This document shows positions 9,565-20,211 of a stretch of 64,000 nucleotides of DNA, in pieces. The stretch lies in NCBI GenBank assembly GCA_029582265.1, contig CM055822.1, positions 1,922,001-1,986,000 on the forward strand, given 5' to 3'. The translations under genes and the position numbers were made by a program. The stretch comes from Zoroaster sp. YZ-2022 (Eukaryota > Echinodermata > Asteroidea > Forcipulatida > Zoroasteridae). The notes beneath the pieces are model-generated. The model was not told the origin of the DNA. It searched no databases and saw only the letters and a program-made list of their open reading frames with translations. Each line of letters opens with the position of its first letter. The first letter of the stretch is position 1.

Positions 9565-10620
9565 GGGCCAATTTCATAGAGCTGTTAAGCAAATACTTTC
9601 GCTAAGACTACCAGCCAAATACACAAATTCTGAAGTTTAGCTGGTAACCAACAATATCGGCTCAGCAAATTGTTATGGTGATATCACCATGCAAAAGCCT
9701 CCAATAACAACGTACATAAATGGAATGTGGGTGCGCGCCATGCACAGTTATGTTGAAGCTTTGCGCTTCGTAAAATTGTGTTCATATCATTGGTCCTTGA
9801 AGCACTAACTGCGTAAAAATACAATCGCTTGATGCAGCTTTTTCATGAGCAGCATGTTGTGTCATCTCGTGAAACCTCTCTATTGGACGCACTTTTGGAG
9901 CGAAGGCGCAATGGCAAAACTAGTGGATGACACATGATGCGTGTAACACATATGAAAATCAAACAATTTTGACTCGTCGCAGTGAAACAGAGAGGGGGCC
10001 ATTTCTGGTTATTGTACCCCTTATTTAAAACATTACAATTATTATAAGAGGTCCAAGTTGCTCCCTTGTTATATACCTTCTTGCAGGATGGTTTTAAGAC
10101 TCTGGCATTTACTCTGTATCCCCTCGCATGGCTAATGTCATCAAGTGATGTTTGGCTTGAGACTGACCAGGATTCGGCTCTGGTACGGAACCGAAGTAAC
10201 AAACCTTTAGACCACTCTCGGCAAGACCCAAGTTTACTTGAAAAGAGAGAAAAATGATTGGCTGCGTCAATTACAACAAATGCAGTTAATTATGAGAGTT
10301 GTTACACTCTTAAAACTGTGTTGTGTGGACAATTTAAAGAGTTTGGTCACCGACAACTCTTTATAAAGTTAGATTCAATTTTTAAAAGTGTTGATTTAAC
10401 ACTGATAAAGTTTCTTTGAGTTAATTTAACTTTATAATATAAGTGTTGCCACTTACCGACCTAAGAGTGTACAAACTACCGCACTTATTGAATATACATG
10501 TTACTTTTTTTCTGGCCGTTGAAAACTGAGTGAATTTATTATCCAAATCTTTCCTGGTCTCCAAAATGCTAATGAGACAAACATCCTGATAAGTTATTCT
10601 GTCTGACATAATAATTCTAA
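9565..10620. repeat. intronic block inverted relative to 28020-29200
   Basis: Several blocks recur in reverse complement and reverse order between about 28020 and 29200: TTGCTTAACAGCTCTAT (about 9570-9640 versus 29098-29200), GCGAAGGCGCAATGGCAAAA (9900 versus 29030), the 10066-10250 block versus 28555-28720, and the block at 10555-10615 versus 28022-28082. Open stretches at 9843-10202 and 10421-10609 lie within it. Because both copies keep them partly open they could be exon relics, but I do not recognise a domain. Confidence 0.65.
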
Positions 10621-12765
10621 CAACATTCCAGAAAACGTAAATAAAAGTTCAAATATGAGTGATCATTAGCTGCTGATGATTCAGTTCCACATAAGAAAGA
10701 ATATAAATATTTGAATGCAGTTTCTCTTTTTCTCCTTAATGGGAAGGTAACATTAATTATTCCAAGTTAACGAATTATTATGTAAAAACGTACTTGGGGT
10801 TTAAGTTGGTACACGTATCAATTATCCTGAAAAAATCCTCTTAAAGTACTTTCATCTTAGAAAAAACAGGAATTATTATGTTGAATTCACAAAAAGCCGG
10901 CAACGTTTTGGATCACGTAGAAACATATTATACTTCTGTAAAAACAATTTCAACGCTAGCTTTTTGTGATGAAACGTTCACATGTCCGTTTTGTAGAAAA
11001 CTAGGGTTGAAAAAAATGAACGAAAGTAACCAAATACCAATGTTGCACCTTTCACATTACACTGTGGCATAACTATGGATGATGGTGGCGCAGGGCACGT
11101 TCATGCCCCTCTCCCAAGCCCAGACATGCACCCTCATGGTGGCAAACCCATTTTAAAAAGGCAGTTAATGTCTGTGGATGGATTTACAGAAATTTCCCCT
11201 ATAGTGTACACTGCCTATAGATGTTGAAGGCATTAATTCATTCCTAACTAATGTAGTCATATTTCATAAATAATCAAAACTGACTTTAACAAATCATTTA
11301 TTAATGCTTCTACACAGCCACAGCGTAGCCACTTTTACACGGTAACAAGCATAACACTACACTTATAATGAAGGTACCCAGTATTCTACTTTTATTGATG
11401 TACATGTTTAAGCCACCTGAAAAGTCACACATTAATTACCTCCTTCAATGATAAATTTGCCATTTGTGGACCATATATTCCGCTAGTACTGAGGTAAAAG
11501 TATATCACGTGAGTCAAGCCATTGTCTAGCCATGCACAATATTGGGATCGATGCTGTAGGCACAATGTTGAAGCAATGGATCGTGTAAGATCCTTTGGAT
11601 CGTGTAAGAGAAAACAATGGGACTCGTTCAATCTATAAATATAAACCTTTCTTAATATTTATGTATGACGTCAACACCAAGAAAGAAAATGAGGCTACCG
11701 CCAGGACTGCAGCAATCATGTCAGCGAAACACTAGCTGCTCCAATATGATATGGATGTAAATTCTAGGGTTTTGAAATTATAAATGTTTTTCACATTCCA
11801 CCGTAAATTTTTGTAAGCACTTATTGAGATTGAATAGTGGTCTATCAAACTGTAATTTATAATGAGCTAGGGGGAAAAAAAGATCATGAAAACTGTGCAG
11901 AATGCTAAACTTCTTACTGGTACTGGTAGATAACTTAAAACATTAAAAGGTACAAATTATTCAATATCATCTATAGATTGTTGAATTTTGTTTTAAAACA
12001 GCTTCGTAACTTGGCCCTTCTTTATAAACATTTTAAGTATAGCTCCAACATACACGGTTTGATAACATGCTATGTCTTTCTTTATCCGAATCCTAATAAC
12101 GTATACCCCACCTTTTGAAAATATTTCCATTTTTCTATTTCTCTGTAAATGTTGCACTTGCTATATTTTTAAATTTTAGTTAATTTTATTGAAATTGCTT
12201 TTGTATGTTTTTATTATTGTATGTAATTCTTTCTCTCGTGCCTCGAAAGAGGCCGTCATGGGAAACAAAATGTCATCGTCATTGTCACCATCATGTGTCT
12301 CAAACAGACAGCGATAATCGCCTGAAATAAACCTTTCACATGCTTCTTAAAGAAATACATTTGAGCAAAAGAATGAATTTTGGAAAAATCAGAAGGGATA
12401 ATGGGCAGTTTTCAAAATATATGTAAACTTATTTTGACAAAATAATTGTCAATGTCGACGATGTTCAGTAAATAGACTTACGTTAAGCCACCTGTCAAGT
12501 CACTACTAAAAAATAATTTAAGAGCCACAAATCCGGATCTATTTTTATTTGACCAATGAGAGTCAAAAAGTCAAAATTTGTCCAATGAGAGCTCTTGAAA
12601 ATCAAAATGTATTAGCGCCTTTGGATGCTGAAAATGAGAGAAATGCCTTTCATGTCACATAACCTGCCATAATTATTGCAATCCTAATTCTTGTATTGAT
12701 TCGTTTACAAATATTCATAATAAATGTCAAATTGTAGGCAATGGATAATAATAAGAAAAACTCAC
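10621..12765. other. intergenic or intronic DNA, no gene seen
   Basis: Lies between the signal-peptide exon and the F5/8C exons of copy A on the minus strand. Only short chance ORFs. The equivalent of copy B exon 2 was looked for and not found. AT-rich with no long tandem repeat. Confidence 0.5.
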
Positions 12766-12862
12766 CGACTTTCAACACAAGAAATACGAGTGGTAGCACA
12801 GTATTTAAACGGTTTAAGATGAACATGACTCCTGATGTGAAATGCCGTAGATGGTACAACAT
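12766..12862 (-). CDS. candidate signal-peptide exon of F5/8C copy A
   Basis: A minus-strand ATG at 12862 opens 32 codons ending one base into the next, followed by a consensus donor GTGAG (12765 downward). The peptide has a hydrophobic core (VLPLVFLVLKV) like a secretion signal. It resembles copy B exon 1 (VLPLVILASIVLV) in sequence, phase and donor, which is the main reason to believe it. An alternative ATG 12 codons later is also possible. It is separated from exon 3 by 3.6 kb. No exon 2 was found, but exon 2 of copy B is symmetric (phase 1-1), so exon 1 could splice directly to exon 3. Confidence 0.55.
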
Positions 12863-13261
12863 TTAACTACTTCTATTCCGAGTTCCGTGTTTTCATCGTT
12901 GAGCGGGGACTGTCAAATACCAACATCTGGGTATGAATATGTCACGTCACACGTCGCCCGGCCCTAGTCTTGTATGTTTTTGATACACAATCCATCGCCG
13001 CAGGAGGGCGCTATCTCTACACGAACCGTTTGATAGCTACGATCATAAAGATGCAGTGTGCTTGTTTGATAACACAGCCACATGCTTTATACACTGCTCA
13101 AGATAAAATAGGACTCAAAAGTATTTCTTGGTCCATTTTGTCCATGTGAGGACACAAAAGCAGTTTTCGGTGGAAGTAAAGTACTAAAGGTTACTCTGCA
13201 ACATTTTAAACACTTTTCACGTGTTGTGCATGTCTAATGACGGTTTAAACTGGCAGGTCAT
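12863..13261. other. 5' flank of F5/8C copy A
   Basis: No gene seen. This would contain the promoter of copy A on the minus strand, but no clear TATA box or other element stands out. Confidence 0.4.
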
Positions 13262-13622
13262 GTGATAAGGCATGAAAGTGTAGATAACAGGTTGATGGGA
13301 GGTGTTTTCATTCTAATGGATGACAACGCCCGTCCTCATAGAGCAAGAATCATAACAGCGTTCCTTACAGATAACCATATTCAGTGTCTGGAATGGCCTG
13401 CCATTTCACCAGACCTTAAACCTATTGAGAACATTTGGGCAATTCTCAGTTACAGAGTCAGAAGTCACAATCCTCCTGTAAGGAACGTTGCCAACCTGAC
13501 AGCAGTTCTACAGGATGAGTGGAACAAACCTCGACCAAGCTGTGATCCGGAACACCGTACTGTTCATGAGGAGGCGTTGTGCAGAATGTGTGCGAGTCCG
13601 GGGTGCTGCAACATCCTACTGA
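13262..13622 (+). pseudogene. Tc1/mariner transposase, C-terminal fragment
   Basis: The open frame starts mid-protein and encodes the DDE_3 signature: ILMDDNARPHRARII, then LEWPAISPDLKPIENIW. The second catalytic Asp (residue 21) and the Glu (residue 56) are 35 apart, the DD34E spacing of Tc1 elements. After EWN the homologous frame shifts by one base near 13530 and continues in another frame to a TGA at 13620-13622, with the usual ending GAATSY. The N-terminal DNA-binding domain and first Asp are missing, so the copy is dead. No inverted repeats were found around it. Confidence 0.85.
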
Positions 13623-14593
13623 AGTCAATTGTGGAGTTACTCATGAAGAAATAAAGCTGATTAGCCAAGTTTGATATTGAGTACTGTGACGTCACACCCC
13701 TCGGATGGAAGCGAGACACGAGTTGGGCTCCCCTCCACAGGGTGCGACGCGGACGGCACTGACCGGAACGTCCCTGAGCGGCTAGGGATGCGTCCGTTGG
13801 GATGGAAATATACCGTCCCAGTGTTGGTAACTAATTGATTGGAAAGTAATACCGGATGTGAACTCCTAATGGTCCTTTAACCCCTGAACTGTAGACAATA
13901 ACGGGTGACACTTAATCAACACACAAAGGAACACAATGGATTCATAGAACCACACCAGTATGCTGATTTATTCATGATCATCAATCTCAACCTAAGCATT
14001 GGCTTTCAACAGAGGGCGTCCTTACTTAGATTTGCAGGAGGACTTGCAACGGCAGCAAAATCAGCGTACCCAACACCAATTTGTGTACCCAGGGTTACCA
14101 CACGCACATTCACACCAGCCCACGTTAGATCTCGGGGTTATCTGTTAGGGATGTCGCCCCTCGTAATAACACATGCGAGAGTTACGGCAACTCACACTTT
14201 TATCGCAAGCTCCTACCAAGGAACTTATACCGCACAACCGTATAACCACCCCTTGACCCAACTCGGCCGTACAGCGCATACACACTGCTTAAATAACCAC
14301 CTTACACGGTAAATATGTCTTACCGGTTTATGAATAGATGCCAACTCTGCTAGATCATGCCAGCTCTGTCAGCTTAGACCAACTTTGCCATGCCAACTCT
14401 GTCAGCTTAGGCTAGGCCAACTTCACTCTTATACGCTGGAAAGCAGCGCCTTATATAGCCGCTCGCCAGCCCTATCCGCAGTGCGCATCTACACGTCATA
14501 AGCGCAGTGACTCGCCTTAGCCAATTAGCGCGCACAAGGCGGAGCTTCGCTGCTGCACGCCATACACGCTGTCTTGCTTCGCTGCTATATGGG
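13623..14593. other. repeat-rich DNA without a supported gene
   Basis: Contains a 135-codon open stretch (13905-14312) with the composition of non-coding DNA and no domain, and a short degenerate tandem region around 14338-14420 based on GCCAACTCTGTCAGCTTAG. Possibly a transposon end or LTR remnant, but no boundary is clear. Confidence 0.4.
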
Positions 14594-14946
14594 GTGTCGT
14601 GGCCGAGCGGTCTAGCTTACCGGATTCAAGTTCTGGTGTTAGCAACATAATGTGAGTTCGAATCACGGCCGTGACACTTGTGTCCTTGAGCAAGACACTT
14701 AATCATAATTGCTTCTCTCCACCCAGGGGTTAAATGGGTACCTGTGAAGGCAGAGTTGGTTTGCTCTATATGCGCTAGAAATGGCAGCAATTGAGCTGTA
14801 TACTCCCCAGGGAGCTGAGATGGTTTCAGGAATGATTTATGAGCCTTATGAGCAGGGATAATAATATAATGCGCCTTGAGCACCACTTAGTTGGTGGATA
14901 CGTGCGCTATATAAATCCACACATTATTATTATTATTATTATTATA
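14594..14946 (+). mobile_element. tRNA-derived SINE
   Basis: The head (about 14594-14676) resembles a tRNA with internal RNA polymerase III promoter boxes: A box TGGCCGAGCGG and B box GAGTTCGAATC. A conserved SINE body follows (CTTGAGCAAGACACTTAAT). The 3' tail GCGCCTTGAGCACC...GGTGGATACGTGCGC leads to an (ATT)n repeat (14926-14946). The tail matches the 3' end of the L2-like LINE at 32189-32259, so that LINE family probably supplied the reverse transcriptase. Confidence 0.88.
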
Positions 14947-15416
14947 TCCATGGCGCACAAAATCTACCGCTGTCGCATCACAAAGCCTCCTGACAGGCCT
15001 GGAATGTCCCTATTTCAGAAAAGCCGACTAAATACAAAATTACGCGACAGAGGGTCATGTTTAACTGTAAATAATTACAACAATACACTTTTACAAAAAT
15101 GCTTAGCAAAGTCATATATAAAAACTTACAAAAAGTACTTACTCTAATTTTATATCAAAAACCGTTACTGTTTTTATACCAAGGTTAACACACTTAGATT
15201 TGTTTTAGACAACTGTTTCTCGGGCATTAAAATCAACAATAATTTTTATTTTCTTTATTACAAAATATACAATCATTGGCTTTTATTATAGTGCTGATTC
15301 CAACTTTGATCAAGGTGTTACGAGTTATTAAAAATAGAATACTTCTTTAAACTTTTATCAAAAACTAAACATGCATCAAAGGCTAAACAAGGTCGGGCAC
15401 TATCATAACACAGAAT
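14947..15416. other. AT-rich spacer, nothing recognised
   Basis: No gene, RNA or structured repeat seen. Short ORFs here are not supported. Confidence 0.5.
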
Positions 15417-16256
15417 CTAAAGATTCCTAGTGCTCCTTTGACCTGTCCCTAATTTCGCGAACGCGAAAGTACAATCTATGAGTACGTCCTGGTAGTATGT
15501 CCTCTCTTTGGTTTCTCGGTGAATCATCACTCCGTCTACCCAAGTACTTGTCTGTATATGCTCCACTATGGTGGCTAGTTTCGGCACTCGTGGTCGCTGT
15601 AGGTGTATCCTAGAGGTCGCTGGTGAAGAGGGCATGCCGGTCGGACCAGATGGTCCAGCTGAAAAGGGTCTGGCCACAGCTGATGAAGGGGGTGTGGCCA
15701 CGGCTGACGATGCCGGTGTCGTCATTACTGAAAGATGTGTAGTCATGGCTGAAGACGGGGGTGTCATCATGACTGAAGGAGGGTCCTTGCTGCCTGGGCG
15801 TGACGACAGATCCTCCTCCTCCTCAATATCGGTCACAACCTCCAATGGGGGCATAGACGTGGCAATGCTGAGAGTATCTTCCTCCCTCTCATATGCTGCA
15901 GGTGACGCTGGTAGCGGGGATACAGGCTTTGGCATCCGGCCAAGGTCCCCAACCACGATGTTGCTTTCATCACCAAGATTCTTTGGATGACCCAGATTGG
16001 CGTCATCCCGGCTGACTCTCCTCACCTCCGCCACATCCCGGCACCTCTGCTTCTCCCATCTGATGCCTGCTACCTCAGAGACGTGTCCTGTATGTTTGGT
16101 CTTGTAGTGCTTCCTGATATTATCTCTGCGATTATCAAAGAAAGGGCATTGCCGACAATAGAGAAATATCGAGGGACCATGTGCGCTCTTCTTGTGCCGT
16201 AACAACACTCTGAGCTGATCAAACTCCCTGGGGCACTGAGAGCATTTGAACGCCAT
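15417..16256 (-). CDS. two-finger C2H2 protein with Ser/Pro/Thr-rich tail
   Basis: A 279-codon open frame from the ATG at 16256; 15 further in-frame codons upstream look non-coding. Two C2H2 fingers open the protein: Cys5/Cys8/His21/His26 (CSQCPREF) and Cys34/Cys37/His50/His55 (CRQCPFFDNRRDNIRKH). A charged linker follows, then a low-complexity stretch of about 70 residues built on imperfect repeats such as TPPSSAM and TPASSAV, then a short conserved-looking C-terminus. The GC-rich codon use differs from its AT-rich surroundings. It lies head-to-head with a truncated LINE and may itself belong to a repeat family or retroelement rather than a single-copy gene. Nucleic-acid binding is inferred from the fingers only. 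Confidence 0.5.
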   Translation of the reverse strand: MAFKCSQCPREFDQLRVLLRHKKSAHGPSIFLYCRQCPFFDNRRDNIRKHYKTKHTGHVSEVAGIRWEKQRCRDVAEVRRVSRDDANLGHPKNLGDESNIVVGDLGRMPKPVSPLPASPAAYEREEDTLSIATSMPPLEVVTDIEEEEDLSSRPGSKDPPSVMMTPPSSAMTTHLSVMTTPASSAVATPPSSAVARPFSAGPSGPTGMPSSPATSRIHLQRPRVPKLATIVEHIQTSTWVDGVMIHRETKERTYYQDVLIDCTFAFAKLGTGQRSTRNL

Positions 16257-16261
16257 TTTGG

Positions 16262-19056
16262 ACCACACTCTATAAACAAACAAAAATATCAACAGGGTCA
16301 ATCAACAACTTGAATTGTGACTTTAATTCAACTTCTCCTCGATTGACGCGCCTGGAGGAAACAATGAATCTTTTTAATTTGAAGCAGATTGTCCCTGAGG
16401 CTACTAGAGTTACATCTAATTCATCATCTTTAATCGATGTGATTATTACCAACAACTTGACTATTCACTCTGATTGCAGAGTCATTCCTTGTGCTATTAG
16501 TGACCATGATGTTATTTACACTCGTGTCAAATTTAAAATTCCTCACCAGTCACACGTTGAAAAAACGTTCAGGAGCTTTAAAAATTTTGATTGTGACGCT
16601 TTTTTGAATGACCTTATTGGGATGCCTTGGTCAATTTTGGACGAGGTGACTGATCCTGACATTGCCTGGAACATTTGGCACAATTTGTTTAATAATATCT
16701 GTAATAAACATGCCCCTTTTGTAACTAAGCGTTTTAAAGCTAACCTTCCTAAATGGCTGAAAACAGAAATGACATTTTCATTTAATGCATGAACGGGATG
16801 TAGCCAAATCTAAAGCTAGGAGAACTAAATTGAAGGAGGACTGGGATAGGGCCAAAATTTTGAGAAATGATGTCACTAGACTTTGTAGAACTGCTAAAAT
16901 TGGTTATTATCAAAATCATGTTCGTATTAATCAAAATAACAGCAACAAGTTATGGGCCGGCATAAGAGAGATTCTCCCAAATAAGAAAAACAATAATCTT
17001 CCTGGCACTTTTAATATTGATAATAAGGATGTCTCAGATCCAAAAACCATAGCCGATAGTTTTAATAATTTTTATGTTAATATCAGCAATGTTCTGTTGG
17101 CCAACATTTCAAATGACGCTAATCAAGATCCGTGCTCTTATCTAACACATTGCTCAACTAGTTTTTCCTTTTACAGAATTCCTCCAGATTTTGTTTTTAA
17201 GGAGATTGCTAGGCTGGATCCTGGGAAGTCTGCTGGTCTGGACAACATCGATGGTAGGCTATTTAAGCTGGCGGCGCCTGTTATCGCCCTCCCCTTGACA
17301 CATATATTCAATTTAACCCTTTCCACCTGTACCATTCCTCAAGCGTGGAAAAAGGCCAAAGTTATCCCCATTTTTAAAGCAGGTAATCGCAAAGTGCTCA
17401 ATAATTACAGGCCCATTTCGATTTTGCCGTTGGTTTCTAAAATAATTGAAAAAGCTGTCCACTCACAATTCCTCTCATACCTTACTTCAAACGACCTTCT
17501 GTCTTCTAATCAGTTTGGTTTTAGACCTGGGTACTCCACACTTGCAGCAGTAGCTCATGCTCATGATAACTGGCTTCATCACATTAACAATGGTAATTTA
17601 ATTGGTTCTTTATTCATTGATTTACAGAAAGCCTTTGATACAGTTAACCATGATATTCTTTTACGCAAACTTTCTTTTTATGGATTATCTACCTCAGCTG
17701 TTGATTGGCTAGCATCTTATTTATCTGGAAGGACGCAGCAAGTCTGTTATAAATCCAAACTTTCTGTAGTTAATCCTGTAACATCTGGAATACCTCAGGG
17801 ATCAATCCTGGGGCCCTTACTATTTTCATTGTACATTAATGACCTGCCAAAATGTCTTGATCACTGCAACATTGATATGTATGCAGATGATACACTTATT
17901 TATTATGGTGATAAAAACACTAGTCTCATTGAAAATAAATTGAACTCGGATCTTCTTAATTTAACAAAATGGCTGCAGGCTAACAAACTTATTTTAAATC
18001 CTCAAAAACAGAAGTTATGCTAGTTGGTACTGCTCAAAAACTTAAAAGAGCAATCCCTCGAAATTTTTATTTCTGGCCAAAAAATACAACAAGTTGATTC
18101 TCATAAACACCTAGGGATACTAATGGACAACAAACTAAATTTCTCTGAACATGTTAAACAGTCTGCAATAAATTAAGTTCTTCAATTTCTTTGCTCGCCA
18201 GAACAAGAAAATTTGTTGACCAGCCAACAGCTTTTTTATTATATAATGCCATGGTTCTACCCCACATAGACTACTGCTGTATGGTGTGGGGTGCCAAACC
18301 CACTCTTGTCTCCAAAATTCAAAAACTCCAAAATAGAGCACTTCGCATTGTTCTTAAGCTTCCACCCATTTCACCCACCAACTTACTTTTTAGTAATCTC
18401 AATACAATGACAGTTGCCCAGCGCATTCACTTCCAACTTGCCTGCCAGGCTTTTAAGGCCTCCATTGGTGTTGCTCCAGACTGTCTCTGCCAAAGACTTA
18501 ACCCGATCCAGCCTGGCGATCGACCAACAACTCGGGCAATTACACATGGTAACTTTATTATTCCCAAACCTAAATGTGAAATCTTTAAAAACAGTTTTAG
18601 TTACAGAGCTCCTTCTTTTTTAAATGGTGTCCCTTTCACCACTCGTTCAAACTCTTATTCTTCATTCAGGCGTTTGCTGAAGGAAGGCAAGGTTTGAAGT
18701 AATATTTTTTTTTTATTATTATGTCATAGATTACCTTGTGTCTTGCCCGAGATGTAGGTATACAATTGATAATTAATTTACTTTTTTTTGCTCCATTTTT
18801 AATCTTCCCTTTTAGTCCTATCTTTAATCAGTATGGTAAACTGGGACGGGGGTCTATTTGTGCAATTTAGTCCTTTACGTTTTATTTTGTATGTAATTGT
18901 CCATTAAGACTTTTTATTATTATTAATTCATCTGTACCTCCTGTAACAATTTTTGTATAATATTGATATATTTTTATATTATATGAGGGCCCCAAATGAT
19001 CAGCTGTGCTGGATGGGTTACCCTCGTTAAAGATGGTTTTAAATAAAATATAAAAA
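16262..19056 (+). mobile_element. 5'-truncated non-LTR retrotransposon (Jockey/CR1-like LINE)
   Basis: The element starts inside the endonuclease domain, carries linker, reverse transcriptase and C-terminal region, and ends after an AT-rich 3' region closing with GGTTTTAAATAAAATATAAA. Truncation at the 5' end is the usual result of incomplete target-primed reverse transcription. It abuts the zinc-finger ORF on one side and a gypsy fragment on the other, so this is a nest of element remnants. Confidence 0.8.
16310..18697 (+). pseudogene. LINE ORF2: endonuclease remnant and reverse transcriptase
   Basis: The first frame (16310-16792) holds the C-terminal part of an APE endonuclease (CDFNSTSPRLTRL, SDHDVIYTRVKF). 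The second (16785-18023) holds the reverse transcriptase: KKAKVIPIFKAG, NYRPISILPLVSKIIEK, FIDLQKAFDTVNHDILL, GIPQGSILGPLLFSLYIND, and the catalytic MYADDTLIYY box with both aspartates. The third (18191-18697) carries the usual tail (LPHIDYCCMVWG, KIQKLQNRALRI). Frame breaks at about 16790 and 18020-18190 make it non-functional as read. The family is Jockey/CR1-like by motif style; I cannot name the clade with certainty. Confidence 0.85.
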
Positions 19057-19080
19057 AAACTCAGAGAATCATAACAATAA

Positions 19081-20211
19081 TTAGCGGTATCTTAAGGATA
19101 ACTTATGCGCTCTCCTTGGGTATCGCCTATTTCCCACAGGAGATTCTGCTGCGCCCTGGTCTTTATCATGAGGTACTCTGCTTTCGGTACCCTTATCATA
19201 CAAGTCCCTCGCAACTACAATAGTCTCATTCCCCTCAACTGGGATCGCTTCCGGCGCGGTCCATGGAACAATCGGGTCCCCACTGTATGGCTTCAACCTA
19301 TCCACGTGTATCACACGTGGCCTGGTGCCCCTTGACCTTTGGATTCGATACACTACATCCGACAACCTCTTAATCACTAGATACGGCCCTTCCCATCTTA
19401 ACTGAAGTTTAGGGCAAACCCCTCTCTTCTTCGCGGGGTTAAACAACCACACAAACTCGTTCTCCCGGATACCCGGGTCCGTTGTTCTTCGGTCATAGTT
19501 CTTCTTTTGACGCCTCATACTCTTACCCAGACAGCTTTGCGCCCTATCGTGAGCCTTTTGAATCTGGTTCCGTAGATGCTCGGCATAATCGGTCTGCGTG
19601 TCCTTACTTGCAGTGGGATGTTCCACTGTCAAGTCTATCGGGAGAGTTACCTCCCGCCCCAACATCATCATGTTCGGGGATTCCCCGATACTCTCTTGGG
19701 GCGTACAGCGATATGCGCTCGTCGCAAATGGGAGATGCTTATCCCAATCACGCTGACCCTTAAGAGGATCAATCATTAGTGAAATGATGGTGATGAGCGT
19801 TTTGTTAAACCGCTCCACAAGGCCATCAGACTTAGGGTTGTATGCGGTTGTCCTTGTCTTGTTAATCCCAAGAATGCAACACATTTCTTGAAATACATGG
19901 GATTCGAAGTTCGTCCCCTGATCCGAATGGACCTCTCTAGGCACCCCAAACCGACACACAAATTCACTAACAAACTTAGCCGCGACCGTCTCTGCTCTTG
20001 CATCAGGGAGAGCATATGCCTCCATCCATCTGGTGCCATAGTCTCCAACCACCAGAATCCATTGGTTCCCGTCTTCCGTCTGGGGAAGGGGACCAACCAA
20101 GTCCATAGCTACCCTGTCAACGGTGCCTCTAACTTGGTATTGTTGCAACGGCGCAGCCCGCCTCCTTGGAGGGGGTTTTCTCCTTGCGCACTGGTCACAC
20201 CACTGGTCACA
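19081..20211 (-). pseudogene. Ty3/gypsy retrotransposon integrase fragment
   Basis: The minus-strand frame reads from the zinc-binding end (CDQCARRKP, near 20200) through the integrase core: Asp16 (VAMDLVGPLP), Asp76 (HSDQGTNF) and Glu112 (SDGLVERFNKTL), numbered from 20148, a DD35E spacing. It then runs through a GPYL-type C-terminal domain (LRWEGPYLVIKR, VIHVDRLKPY) to a stop at 19083-19081. The core is intact, but protease, reverse transcriptase and RNase H are absent: homology stops abruptly at 20211, where the duplicated repeat block begins. No LTR was found on the 3' side, which is occupied by the LINE tail. Confidence 0.88.

Noticed and set aside
10421..10609. Short ORFs matching 28022-28082 as exons of the discoidin gene
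   Set aside because: Orientation is inverted between copies and no domain is recognisable; kept only as part of the inverted block.
13905..14312. 135-codon ORF
   Set aside because: No domain, composition of non-coding repeat DNA, no splice or promoter context.
15568..15990. 140-codon plus-strand ORF opposite the zinc-finger gene
   Set aside because: Shadow of the minus-strand Ser/Pro/Thr-rich repeat; no finger or other domain in this frame.
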